Assembly: GCF_026153355.1 (NCBI RefSeq)
Contig: NZ_CP110636.1
Coordinates: 930,001 to 994,000 of the forward strand
From: Streptomyces endophytica
Lineage (GTDB): Bacteria; Actinomycetota; Actinomycetes; Streptomycetales; Streptomycetaceae
Direction of reading: 5' to 3'
DNA: 64,000 nucleotides
Shown: positions 28,625-37,114 of the stretch, in pieces
How positions within the stretch are numbered: the first letter of the stretch is position 1
How the letters are laid out: each line of letters opens with the position of its first letter
Program-made: the position numbers and the translations under genes
Notes under the pieces: generated by a model
The model's database searches: none
The model's input: only the letters and a program-made list of their open reading frames with translations
Told to the model about the DNA's origin: nothing

Positions 28625-30090
28625 TCAGCGGGCGCGGGCCACCGTCCGTGGGGTGCCGGGGACGCCGGAGGCGCCGGGCACGTCCGGCTCGCCGGCGAAG
28701 TCGGGTGGCCGGGGAGGTGGTTGCGGCCGGGCGCGGCGCACGGGACGTCGGTCGCGTACGGGTTCCCCGGGACGGGGCGGCCCGACCCGTAGGGGTTCCC
28801 CGGAACTCCGGGCCCGGGGACGCCGTTCGGGAGGCCCGGCCCGCGGACATCCACCTCCCCCGGTACGCCCCGGCCGGCGGGCGCGCCACCGTATCCGTCC
28901 GGCATCCCCGGCCGCCGGGCACGCCCGACGGCGCCACCGGTGCCAGCCCCCGCTCGGCCCAGGGCGCGGACGGCGGCGGGCCGGACTGCGGTGCCGGGGC
29001 GGGGTGCGGGGCGGGTGAAGGGGTGGCGGAGGGGTCGGGAGCCGGGGACGGGGCCGGGCCGCGGGCGCCTCGCCGTCCGGACCAGGGGCCGGCAGCGCCT
29101 GCGGGTCCGGGCCCCCGGCCGGGAGCTGGTCCGCCGCCGAGCGCGGGGCGTTCGCCGCCTCCGCTCCCGGCCCCGCTATGGCCGCGGGGCCGCACCCGGC
29201 CTGGCCGCCGCCCCGTGGCGCCCGGTCCCTGGCCAGCGGTGCCGTGCAGAACGCGCACCGGTCGCCGAGCACTTCCAGCCCGCACCAGCCGCACTCCTCG
29301 CGCCGTACCGACGCGACCAGTTGGCGGAGGATCGCCGGGTCCGGGATGCCCGCGGCGAATTCGATCAGCTTCTGGGTGCCCCACCACCGCGCGGACTCGG
29401 CTGGCAGCCGCGCCTCGTAGGCCCCCTGCACCTGCCAGGCCGGGGCGAGGGCGCCGGTGACCCAGTCCGTGGTGAGCTGGCCGCGGGCGACCGCGAGTTC
29501 GGTGGCGAATCCGGGCGGCCGCAGCCCGGCCTCGGTGGCGTGCCGGTCCAGGTGCACCAACTGCGGTTCGGGGTGCGCCAGGACGGCGAAGTGGGCGCCG
29601 GGCAGCCAGGACTTCACATGGGCGCGCAGATCGACCTCGATGCGGTCCAGCCGGTGACGCTGCCCAGCAGGGCCCCGGCATGGATGTAATGGGTCAGCAG
29701 CCGGGCCGCGCTGGCCAGCACACCGGGGCTGAAGTCGTACAGGGACAACTGCCGCAGCTGGCGCGCCAGCAGGGCGACGCCGAGCGGCGGCAGGGACACC
29801 GGGACGATGGCGATCCGGTCGCTCTCCAGGACGGCCCGGAGGGTGTGCAGCCGCCGGACGTGCTCGGGCGGGCAGGCGGAGGAGTACAGCGCGACGAGGT
29901 GGCCGTGGTGTTCCAGCACCGCGCTGGTCTCCGTCAGCGCGTCGTCCAGGGGCGCCAGATGCGGTGCGGGCAGGACGACGGCGGCAGGTGTTCGCCCGCC
30001 GACGGCGGCACCTCCCTGCGCGAACGGAGTTGCGCGCAAGGGGGAAGGCAGCGTGAGGTCAGGGCTGGTGACTGCAATCGCGGTCGGCAC
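28625..30090 (-). CDS. Uncharacterised first gene of the Tad operon: alpha-helical N part, Zn-ribbon-like motif, Pro/Gly-rich tail (multiply frameshifted)
   Basis: I do not recognise the family. GTG 30090 (GGGGAG upstream) begins a protein whose N-terminal half (LHTLRAVLESDRIAIVPVSLPPLGVALLARQLRQL, LLTHYIHAGALLG) continues, after a one-base loss near 29652, as HFAVLAHPEPQLVHLDRH and RWWGTQKLIEFAAGIPD. It then has a four-Cys cluster CGWCGLEVLGDRCAFC, probably zinc-binding. The C-terminal third is Pro/Gly-rich with NPYGSGRPVPGNPY-type repeats and at least three more frame changes (about 29063, 28903 and 28735). Its place ahead of cpaB suggests a Tad-related role. Confidence 0.6.
30006..30046. 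repeat. Degenerate copy of a Streptomyces dispersed palindromic repeat
   Basis: The segment contains ACCTCCCTGC, CGAACGGAG and AGGGGGAAG in the same order and spacing as a short form of the repeat at 37622. It lies inside the first codons of the Tad-operon leader gene and codes for the stretch LPSPLRATPFAQGG. Assignment is by eye. Confidence 0.4.
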
Positions 30091-30474
30091 GTCGCTCCCC
30101 CACTCCCTCCGGCCGCCGGGGGTCCCGGGACCGCGGATCGGCACAGCTCTGCGCCATCGGCGCCATACGCTCAGCACTTTATCCACAGAGATACGTCCCG
30201 GAGAACACGTTCTGGGCTACTCGTCATGACCATCGCGACGGTCGGAGTCACCGCCGCCGTCACGACCCGCGCGATGACCTCCGCGATGACCTTCGACCGG
30301 AGGGAATCCGCGCATACCGCCCCGAACGGCGAGGACGGCAACTCCCGCTTCCGACAGGGCCCTTGACAGGAGCATTGGTCTGGACCACGTTGTACGGCAC
30401 GCACGCACAGGGGCCCCTGAACGCGCATCCGCACCACCGCTCTCACCTTCCCCCACTCCCCCACGGAGGCAGTC
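30091..30474. other. Divergent intergenic region between the Tad operon and the chitinase gene
   Basis: This 384-bp gap holds promoters for the leftward Tad operon and the rightward chitinase. It contains an exact E. coli-style DnaA box, TTATCCACA at 30179-30187, and the DasR-type element described separately. A 46-codon frame from 30226 to 30366 has no recognisable ribosome-binding site or family and is not called. Confidence 0.5.
30363..30396 (+). promoter_or_regulatory. Chitinase promoter with DasR-responsive element (dre)
   Basis: ATTGGTCTGGACCACGT (30374-30390) matches the dre consensus built on TGGTCTAGACCA, with one mismatch at the centre. TTGACA at 30363 is a plausible -35 and TTGTAC at 30390 a loose -10. 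DasR represses chitin and GlcNAc genes until glucosamine phosphates accumulate, so its presence at a GH18 chitinase is expected. The match was found by eye. Confidence 0.7.
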
Positions 30475-31577
30475 GTGGTTCGCGCACGATCAGATGCGGT
30501 TCGCGCAGGTTCAGGTTCGTTCGGCGCACGGTCGGTTCCGGACGTACGCAAGGTCAGGAGGAGGCTGCTCGCCGGGCTGGCCGCCGCGGCACTGACCTCG
30601 GCCGGTCTCGTCGCCGCCGGCACCGCCCAGGCCTCGGTGGGACACCCGGCCGCGGCCGCCGCCGCCCCGGCCACCGGCTCCGCTGCGCACCCCGCCGCCG
30701 TCCCCGCGCACGCCCTCACCGGCTACTGGCAGAACTTCAACAACGGCGCCACGGTGCAGAAACTCAAGGACGTCGACGACGCCTACGACATCATCGCGGT
30801 GTCGTTCGCCGAGGCCACCGACCGGCCCGGGGCGGTCACGTTCCACCTCGACCCGGCCGTCGGCTACGGCTCCGTCGACGACTTCAAGGCGGACATCAAG
30901 GCCAAGCAGGCGGCCGGCAAGTCCGTGGTCCTCTCGGTCGGCGGCGAAAGGGGGCGATCTCGGTCAACGACGACGCCTCCGCGAAGAACTTCGCCGACTC
31001 GGTCGGCACGCTCATGGACGAGTACGGCTTCGACGGCGTCGACATCGACCTGGAGAACGGCCTCGACGCGACGTACATGACCCAGGCCCTGAAGGCGGTG
31101 CACGCCGCGCACGGCGGCGTCGTGGTGACCATGGCCCCGCAGACCATCGACATGCAGTCACCGCAGAACGAGTACTTCAAGACGGCGCTCGGCATCAAGG
31201 ACTTCCTGACCGCCGTCAACATGCAGTACTACAACAGCGGTGCCATGAACGGCTGTGACGGCAAGGTCTACGCCCAGGGCTCGGTGGACTTCCTGACCTC
31301 GCTCGCCTGCATCCAGCTGGAGAACGGCCTGGACCCGTCACAGGTCGGCATCGGCGTCCCGGCGTCCGACCGCGCGGCCGGCAGCGGCCACATCGCCCCG
31401 TCCGTCGTCAACGACGCGCTCGACTGCCTGACCAAGGGCACGGGCTGCGGCGCGTTCAAGCCGGCGAAGACGTACCCGGGGCTGCGCGGCGCGATGACCT
31501 GGTCCACCAACTGGGACGCCGCCAACGGCAACGAGTTCGCCCACCAGGTGGGCAGCCACGTCCACGGCCTCCCGTAG
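30475..31577 (+). CDS. Secreted GH18 chitinase (frameshifted)
   Basis: GTG 30475 follows GGAGG and starts a protein with a Sec/Tat-like signal (KVRRRLLAGLAAAALTSAGLVAAGTAQA). A GH18 barrel follows: ALTGYWQNFNNGATVQKLKDV, SVVLSVGG, catalytic GFDGVDIDLE with the acid Glu, and AVNMQYYNSGAMNGCDG. It ends MTWSTNWDAANGNEFAHQV. It hydrolyses chitin outside the cell. One base is missing in the AAAGGGGG stretch near 30945 (VLSVGGE to KGAISVNDD). No separate chitin-binding domain is seen. The upstream dre site agrees with the function. Confidence 0.92.
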
Positions 31578-31615
31578 GGGATCCCTGAGGACGCCCGGAG
31601 CCGCCGCCCCCTACT

Positions 31616-31650
31616 GCCAGGTCCCGCGCACACGGTGCACGGGACCTGGC
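31616..31650. terminator. Bidirectional terminator between chitinase and protease genes
   Basis: A perfect 11-bp stem (GCCAGGTCCCG at 31616, CGGGACCTGGC at 31640) lies between convergent stops at 31577 and 31702. Confidence 0.85.
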
Positions 31651-31701
31651 GCCCTGTCCGGGACCGCGACAGGGAGGAGCGGCGCTAACTCCGCCGGGTC
31701 G

Positions 31702-32577
31702 TCACCTCCGCACGCCCGCCGGCTTCGGCAGCGCACAGCCCGCGGCGCTCAGGTCCAGCTTGTTGCCGGCGCCGAAGCACTTCGGGATCCCGTAGGTCTC
31801 CTCGGCGTAGTTGGTGCCCTGGTGCACCGTGACGTTGCCGTTCTCGTCGACCTCGCACGGGTTGTTGACGGTGCACTTCTCGCCGTCCTCGTTGCCCGTG
31901 TTGTTGATGGCCGCGACCTTGCCCGTCGTGGTGTCGACCACCGGCGAACCGGACGTGCCACCTATGGTCTTGCACTCCGGGGTGTAGCGGACCGAGTCCT
32001 TCCAGGTCCAGTCGCCCTCCTTGAGGGTGGGTACGAACCCGTCGATGCTGCAGGTGTAGATCTTCTTCCAATAGCCGGAGACCACACTGATCCCGGCGCC
32101 CTTGGCCGGGTGTTCGGTGGCCAGTTCCAGCGGCTTGATCCCGTACTTCTGCTCGATCTGGGCGTACGTGGAGCCGGTCTGGTAGATCGTGACGTCGGTG
32201 TCGGTCATCGTCGCGTAGGCGACCTTGGTGGCCCGGATCGTGCCCACGCCGCGCGCCGACTTGTCGAGCAGGGTGAAGCGGCGGCTGGACGGCTGGTCGA
32301 CGATCACCTCGCCCGCGCCGGGCATACCGCTTTCCAGACAGTGGCCGTTGGACATCACCAGCGCCGGGTCGTTCGCCTGCGAGGTGGGCATCCGCACCAC
32401 CGAGCCGGAGCAGTTGCTCAGCGCCACGGTGCCTGCGAAGTCCACCGCCTTGGTCTTGTGCTGCCCGTGGTGCGACGCCGCCGCACCGGGCGCCGCCTGC
32501 GCCGTTCCGACGGTGCCCACCAGGGCTGCGGCTCCCAGCACGGCCGTGGCCAGGGTGCCGACGAGAGGTCTGTTCAT
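31702..32577 (-). CDS. Secreted trypsin-like serine protease
   Basis: The 291-residue exported protein has a signal peptide (MNRPLVGTLATAVLGAAALVGTVGTAQAAP). The chymotrypsin-fold triad is His in ALVMSNGHCLE, Asp in the TMTDTDVTIYQTG region and Ser in CKTIGGTSGSPVVD. Cys pairs around residues 55/78 and in the C-terminal third probably form disulfides. Related Streptomyces proteins are annotated S1 family or V8-like peptidases; the substrate is unknown. ATG 32577 follows GAGAGGA. It lies among other secreted hydrolases. Confidence 0.88.
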   Translation of the reverse strand: MNRPLVGTLATAVLGAAALVGTVGTAQAAPGAAASHHGQHKTKAVDFAGTVALSNCSGSVVRMPTSQANDPALVMSNGHCLESGMPGAGEVIVDQPSSRRFTLLDKSARGVGTIRATKVAYATMTDTDVTIYQTGSTYAQIEQKYGIKPLELATEHPAKGAGISVVSGYWKKIYTCSIDGFVPTLKEGDWTWKDSVRYTPECKTIGGTSGSPVVDTTTGKVAAINNTGNEDGEKCTVNNPCEVDENGNVTVHQGTNYAEETYGIPKCFGAGNKLDLSAAGCALPKPAGVRR

Positions 32578-32822
32578 GTGGGGGTCCTCTCAGCTTCTGT
32601 CACCGAGAGTCCGCACGAACTCTCGGTTTTGTCGTGCGCATTGTCAGCGCCACACCCCACCGGGGCAACCAATCCACCGAAATCGATGGGAAGTTGACGG
32701 CCGCGGTGGCCGCCCCGGACTCTCCCGCCCCCGCCACATCTGGCCGTCCCGCACCTTGACCCGCCCATGCCAACCCCAAACACTGGCGGCGTCGCTTCGA
32801 CTCACACCCCACAGGAGACCGC

Positions 32823-34187
32823 ATGCGACCACGGATACGCGGCGGACGGTCGACCGTCCTCGCCGCGCTGCTCTCCCTCGCGCTCGCCGCCCCGATCACC
32901 GCCGCACAGGCCCTGGGCTCTCCGGCCGGAGCCGCCGTCGGTGCCGCCGCGGCGGACGGCGGGGGCCGGACCCAGGACCGGCAGCCCCATCAGTACGAGG
33001 TGACCGGGCCGGCCACGCCGGCGGCCCGTACCGCGCTCGCGGCGACCGGCGTCAGCATCGACGAGGTGCACGCCCGGGCCGTCGTCATCACGGCCGACCG
33101 GACCCAGGCCGCCGCCGTGCGTCACCTCGGTTACGAACTGCGGCAGTTGCCCGACAGTCCGGGGGCCGCGCCGGCCGCTCCCGGAACCCGCGTCAAGGAC
33201 TTCCCGCCCGGCTACACCGGCTACCACACCTACGCCGAGGCCACGAAGGAGATCGACGCCCTCGTCGCCAAGTACCCGGCGATCCTGTCCAAGCAGGTCA
33301 TCGGCAGGTCCCACGAGGGCCGCGACATCCTCGCCCTCAAGCTCAGCAAGAACGTCACCAAGGACGAGAACGAGCCCGAGGTGCTCTTCACGGCCCATCA
33401 GCACGCCCGGGAACACCTCACCGTGGAGATGGCCCTCTACCTCCTCAATGAGCTGACCTCGAAGTACGGTGCGGATCCGCGCGTGACGAAGATCCTCGAT
33501 TCGCGGGAGGTCTGGATCGTGCCGGACCTCAACCCGGACGGCGGGGAGTACGACATCGCTTCCGGGTCGTTCCGCAGCTGGCGGAAGAACCGGCAGCCCA
33601 ACGCCGGGAGCAGCGAGGTCGGCACGGACCTGAACCGCAACTGGGACTTCAAGTGGGGCTGCTGCAACGGCTCCTCCGACGACCCGGGCGACGAGACCTA
33701 CCGCGGTCCCTCCCCCGCCTCCGCGCCCGAGGTGCAGGTCGTCTCGAAGTTCGTGCGCAGCCGCATCGTGGGCGGTGTGCAGCAGATCAAGGCCGCCATC
33801 GACTTCCACACGTACAGCGAACTCGTCCTGTGGCCCTTCGGGTTCACCAACGACCCCACCGGCCCCGGCATGACGCAGGACGAGCACGACACCTTCGCCA
33901 CCCTCGGCAAGAAGATGGCCGCCACCAACGGCTACACCCCGGAGCAGTCCAGCGAGCTCTACATCACCGACGGCGCCATCGACGACTGGCTGTGGGGGGA
34001 CCAGAAGATCTTCGCCTACACCTTCGAGATGTTCCCGTCGTCCGGGCACGGCGGCTTCTACCCGAAGGACTCGGTGATCGCGAAGGAGACCGCACGCAAC
34101 CGGGAGGCGGTGCTCCAGCTGCTGGAGACCGCGGACTGCGTGTACCGCGTGATCGGCAAGGAAGGGCAGTACTGCAAGGGCAGTTGA
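32823..34187 (+). CDS. Secreted zinc carboxypeptidase (M14 family)
   Basis: The 454-residue preproprotein has a signal peptide, then a propeptide-like region (residues 45-125). The M14 domain has zinc ligands His and Glu in [11 protein letters not shown] and the third His in [17 protein letters not shown]. Substrate-binding Arg/Asn lie in [14 protein letters not shown], and the catalytic Glu is in [16 protein letters not shown]. It trims C-terminal residues from peptides outside the cell. ATG 32823 follows AGGAG. Length and motifs are complete. Confidence 0.93.
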   Translation: MRPRIRGGRSTVLAALLSLALAAPITAAQALGSPAGAAVGAAAADGGGRTQDRQPHQYEVTGPATPAARTALAATGVSIDEVHARAVVITADRTQAAAVRHLGYELRQLPDSPGAAPAAPGTRVKDFPPGYTGYHTYAEATKEIDALVAKYPAILSKQVIGRSHEGRDILALKLSKNVTKDENEPEVLFTAHQHAREHLTVEMALYLLNELTSKYGADPRVTKILDSREVWIVPDLNPDGGEYDIASGSFRSWRKNRQPNAGSSEVGTDLNRNWDFKWGCCNGSSDDPGDETYRGPSPASAPEVQVVSKFVRSRIVGGVQQIKAAIDFHTYSELVLWPFGFTNDPTGPGMTQDEHDTFATLGKKMAATNGYTPEQSSELYITDGAIDDWLWGDQKIFAYTFEMFPSSGHGGFYPKDSVIAKETARNREAVLQLLETADCVYRVIGKEGQYCKGS

Positions 34188-34220
34188 GTCGCGGGTGGAT
34201 TGCGGACCCGCACGGAGGTA

Positions 34221-34264
34221 CGGGCCGCCGCTTCGCCGCGTCACCGCGGGGAGGCGGCGGCCCG
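34221..34264. terminator. Bidirectional terminator between carboxypeptidase and GntP genes
   Basis: An 11-bp perfect GC stem (34221-34231 and 34254-34264) lies between convergent stops at 34187 and 34271. Confidence 0.75.
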
Positions 34265-34270
34265 CGCCCG

Positions 34271-35755
34271 TCACACCAGCAGGCTCACCAGCGCCGCCAC
34301 CGCGAACCCCGCGACGGAGAGGACGGATTCCAGCACCGTCCAGGTCTTCAGCGTGTCGCGTTCGGTGATGCCGAAGTACTTGCTGACCATCCAGAAGCCG
34401 CCGTCGTTCACGTGCGAGGCGAAGATCGAGCCCGCCGAGATCGCCATGATGACGAGTGCGACGAAGGGCTGCGAGTGGTGGCCCGCCTCGATCAGTGGCC
34501 AGACGATGCCGGCCGTGGTGACGATCGCGACGGTCGCCGAGCCCTGGGCCACGCGCAGGACGAGGGAGATCAGGTAGGCGAGGACGATCACCGGCAGGCC
34601 GATGCCCTTGAAGGTGTCGGAGAGCGCCTGGGCGACGCCGCTGCCCTTGAGGACCGCGCCGAAGATCCCACCGGCGCCGACGACCAGCAGGATGTTGCCG
34701 ACCGGCTTCAGGGCGGCGGTGGACACCGTCTCCAGGGACCTGCGGGACCAGCCGCGGCGGATGCCGAGCAGGTAGTACGCGAGCAGCAGCGCGAGGGTCA
34801 GGGCGACGAAGGGGTGGCCGAAGAACTCGACGACCGAGCGGGCGGTGGAGGGCGCGAGGGCGATGGAGGAGAAGGTGGCGAGGAGGATCAGGACGAGCGG
34901 GGTGCCGATGATGGCGAGGACGGTGCCGAGCGGGACCGGCCTCTCCGTCGGGGTGACGCCGGCCTTGTGCTGTTCCTCGGCGAGCGCGGCCTTCGCCTCC
35001 GCCGCGGCCTCGACCATGTCCTGCGGTACGGGCACGAAGATCCGCCGGCCGATCCAGGCGGCCCAGCCCCAGGCGGCGAGCACGGCGGGGATACCGCAGA
35101 CGATGCCCATGAGGATGACCCAGCCGAGGTCGACGTGGAGCAGGCCCGCCGCCGCCACCGGTCCCGGGTGCGGCGGCAGGAAGGCGTGGGTCATGGACAG
35201 GCCGGCGAGCAGCGGCATGCAGTAGAGGACGATCGACTTGCCACCCCGCTTGGCGGCCGCGTAGACGATCGGCGCGAGGACGAAGATGCCGACGTCGAAG
35301 AAGACCGGTATGCCGAAGATCAGGCCGGTCAGGCCCATGGCGAGCGGCGCCCGCCGCTCGCCGAAGAGGTGGAGCAGGCGGGAGGCCAGCACCTCGGCGC
35401 CGCCGGAGACTTCGAGCACCGCCCCGAGCATGGTGCCGAGGCCGATGATGATCGCGACGTGGCCGAGGGTGCCGCCCATGCCGGACTCGATGAGCGAGAC
35501 GGCGTCGGACTTCTGGACGGTGCCGAAGAGTTCGGTGACGGAGAGGCCGGCGCCGAGTCCGACGGCGACCGAGACCGCCAGGAGGGCCACGAACGGCTGG
35601 AGCCTGATCTTGATGATCAGGAAGAGCAGCAGCACGATGCCGAGCGCGGCGACGGTCAGCAGTCCGGCGGTGCCGCCGATGAGGGGGAGGATGCCGCCGG
35701 TGTGGGGTGGTGGTTCGGCAGGGGTGGCGGCCGCGAGCGGGGCGAAGGGGGACAT
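34271..35755 (-). CDS. GntP family sugar-acid permease
   Basis: The 494-residue protein of about 12-14 helices is a gluconate:H+ symporter-type permease. FGIPVFFDVGIFVLAPIVYAAAKRGGKS, MTHAFLPPHPGPVAAAG and GSIFASHVNDGGFWMVSKYFG are characteristic. ATG 35755 follows GAGGTCAACG. It is the last gene of a leftward run (PfkB kinase, IclR, RidA, GntP). The probable substrate is a gluconate-like or related acid handled by the kinase; D-amino-acid import cannot be excluded, since some GntP-fold permeases carry D-serine. Confidence 0.9.
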   Translation of the reverse strand: MSPFAPLAAATPAEPPPHTGGILPLIGGTAGLLTVAALGIVLLLFLIIKIRLQPFVALLAVSVAVGLGAGLSVTELFGTVQKSDAVSLIESGMGGTLGHVAIIIGLGTMLGAVLEVSGGAEVLASRLLHLFGERRAPLAMGLTGLIFGIPVFFDVGIFVLAPIVYAAAKRGGKSIVLYCMPLLAGLSMTHAFLPPHPGPVAAAGLLHVDLGWVILMGIVCGIPAVLAAWGWAAWIGRRIFVPVPQDMVEAAAEAKAALAEEQHKAGVTPTERPVPLGTVLAIIGTPLVLILLATFSSIALAPSTARSVVEFFGHPFVALTLALLLAYYLLGIRRGWSRRSLETVSTAALKPVGNILLVVGAGGIFGAVLKGSGVAQALSDTFKGIGLPVIVLAYLISLVLRVAQGSATVAIVTTAGIVWPLIEAGHHSQPFVALVIMAISAGSIFASHVNDGGFWMVSKYFGITERDTLKTWTVLESVLSVAGFAVAALVSLLV

Positions 35756-35805
35756 CGTTGACCTCGTAAGTGCATGAGACTTTCAGGGCAGGAGGGATCG
35801 CGGCA

Positions 35806-35828
35806 CGGCACACCGCACTGGTGTGCCG
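35806..35828. terminator. Hairpin between ridA and gntP-type genes
   Basis: A perfect 9-bp stem CGGCACACC/GGTGTGCCG with a 5-base loop lies in the 114-bp gap after ridA and before the permease start. It may be a partial terminator or a processing site that sets different expression levels within the operon. Confidence 0.5.
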
Positions 35829-35869
35829 CGCCGTGACGACGTACGGCTTGCTGGTGGTGTGGGGGACGC

Positions 35870-36286
35870 TCAGCTCAGGACGGCGAGCGCGTCGATCTCG
35901 ATGAGCAGGCCCTTGGGCAGACCGACGTAGACGGTCGTGCGGGCGGCCGGGGCCTCCTTGAGGCCCTGCTCCTCGAAGTACTGGTTGTAGATCTCGTTCA
36001 TCTCGGCGAAGTGGTCGGTGTCCGTGAGGTAGACGCGCATCATCATCACGTCGTCCCAGGTCGCGCCGCCCTCTTCGAGGATCGCCCGGACGTTGGCGAA
36101 GGTCTGCAGGGTCTGCTCGCGCAGGGTGGGGCCGGCCGGGGTGGGGGCCTGGCCCGGGACCGCGGGGAGGAAGCCGACCTGACCCGCGACCTGGAGGATG
36201 TTGCCCTTCTTCACGCCGTGGGAGAACTTCGCGGGCGGGGTGGTGTGGGTGGCCGGGGTGAGGGCGGTCTTCTCGCTCATGCTCAT
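35870..36286 (-). CDS. ridA: RidA family reactive-intermediate deaminase
   Basis: The 138-residue YjgF/RidA protein has the fold (FSHGVKKGNILQVAGQVGFLP, TLQTFANVRAILEEGGATWDDVMMMRVYLTDTDHFAEMN, EAPAARTTVYVGLPKGLLIEIDALAVL) including the conserved Arg and Glu of the active site. RidA hydrolyses enamine/imine intermediates such as 2-aminoacrylate formed by PLP dehydratases. That fits the PLP dehydratase-like gene at 38.5 kb. ATG 36286 overlaps the iclR stop (ATGA); ATG 36280 is an alternative. Confidence 0.88.
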   Translation of the reverse strand: MSMSEKTALTPATHTTPPAKFSHGVKKGNILQVAGQVGFLPAVPGQAPTPAGPTLREQTLQTFANVRAILEEGGATWDDVMMMRVYLTDTDHFAEMNEIYNQYFEEQGLKEAPAARTTVYVGLPKGLLIEIDALAVLS

Positions 36287-37041
36287 GCTTCCTTGGTCGG
36301 TGTACTGCCGGAGTACTCCCTGCTGATGGCGTCGGCGGTGCGGCGCACCAGTGGGAGCAGGGTGAGGAGTTCCTCGGCGGAGACGACGACGTTCGGTGCG
36401 GAGACCGACATGGCGGCGACGACGCGGCCGTCCGCGCCGCGGACGGGAGCCGCGACGCAGTTGATGGACTCCTCGTGGCCACCGAGGTCGGTGGCCCAGC
36501 CCTGTTCGCGGACCTTGGCCAGTTCGGCGAGGAAGGCCGTGGCGTCGGGGGTCGAACGGGCCGTGTAGCGGGGGTAGTCGAGCGTCGAGGCGAGGGTGCG
36601 GCGCTCGGCTTCCGGGAGGTCGGCGAGGAGCAGTTTGGCGACCGCGGCGACGGTGATCGCGACGGGCTTGCCGATCCGGGAGTACATCCGGACCGGGTAG
36701 CGGCTCTCGACCTTGTCGATGTAGAGGACCTCGTTCTCCTCGTGGACGGCGAGGTGGACCGTGTGTCCGCACTGCTCGTTGAGTGCGACGAGGTGCGGGT
36801 GGGCGATCTCGCGTACGTCGAGGTTCTCGACGGCTTCCTGGGCGAGCGCGAAGAGGCGGGCGCCGAGGCGGTAGCGCTGGTCGGCCTGCCGGTAGACCAG
36901 GCCGTGTTCGTGCAGGGTGCGCAGCAGCCGGAGGGCGGTGGACTTGTGCACGCCGAGCCGGTCGGCGACCTGGCCGAGGTCGGCGGGTCCCTCGGCGAGC
37001 AGCGGCAGGATGCTGAGCGCGCGGTCGACGGTCTGGCTCAT
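36283..37041 (-). CDS. IclR family transcriptional regulator
   Basis: The 252-residue protein has an N-terminal winged helix (SQTVDRALSILPLLAEGPADLGQVADRLGVHKSTALRLLRTLHEHGLVYRQ) and a C-terminal IclR effector-binding domain (HLAVHEENEVLYIDKVES, YTARSTPDATAFLAELAKVREQGWATDLGGHEESINCVAAPVRG). ATG 37041. It lies within the catabolic cluster, and an IclR-type palindrome sits in the divergent promoter region at 38471. It probably represses the cluster until an acid or amino-acid ligand binds. Confidence 0.92.
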   Translation of the reverse strand: MSQTVDRALSILPLLAEGPADLGQVADRLGVHKSTALRLLRTLHEHGLVYRQADQRYRLGARLFALAQEAVENLDVREIAHPHLVALNEQCGHTVHLAVHEENEVLYIDKVESRYPVRMYSRIGKPVAITVAAVAKLLLADLPEAERRTLASTLDYPRYTARSTPDATAFLAELAKVREQGWATDLGGHEESINCVAAPVRGADGRVVAAMSVSAPNVVVSAEELLTLLPLVRRTADAISREYSGSTPTKEA

Positions 37042-37114
37042 GCTCGTGCCCCGCTTCGCTCGGCCCTGTCTTCGCCAGGGACGCACCTCTCGACGGCGCT
37101 CTCGCTTCGCTCGT

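Noticed and set aside
30226..30366. 46-codon frame in the Tad/chitinase divergent region
   Set aside because: No ribosome-binding site, no family resemblance, and it overlaps promoter elements of the chitinase.
32802..36482. A 1226-codon open frame on the minus strand across the carboxypeptidase and permease genes
   Set aside because: It is the antisense or shifted shadow of the M14 carboxypeptidase, GntP and RidA genes. Composition is Arg/Pro/His-rich with no domain, as expected from GC-rich third-position bias.
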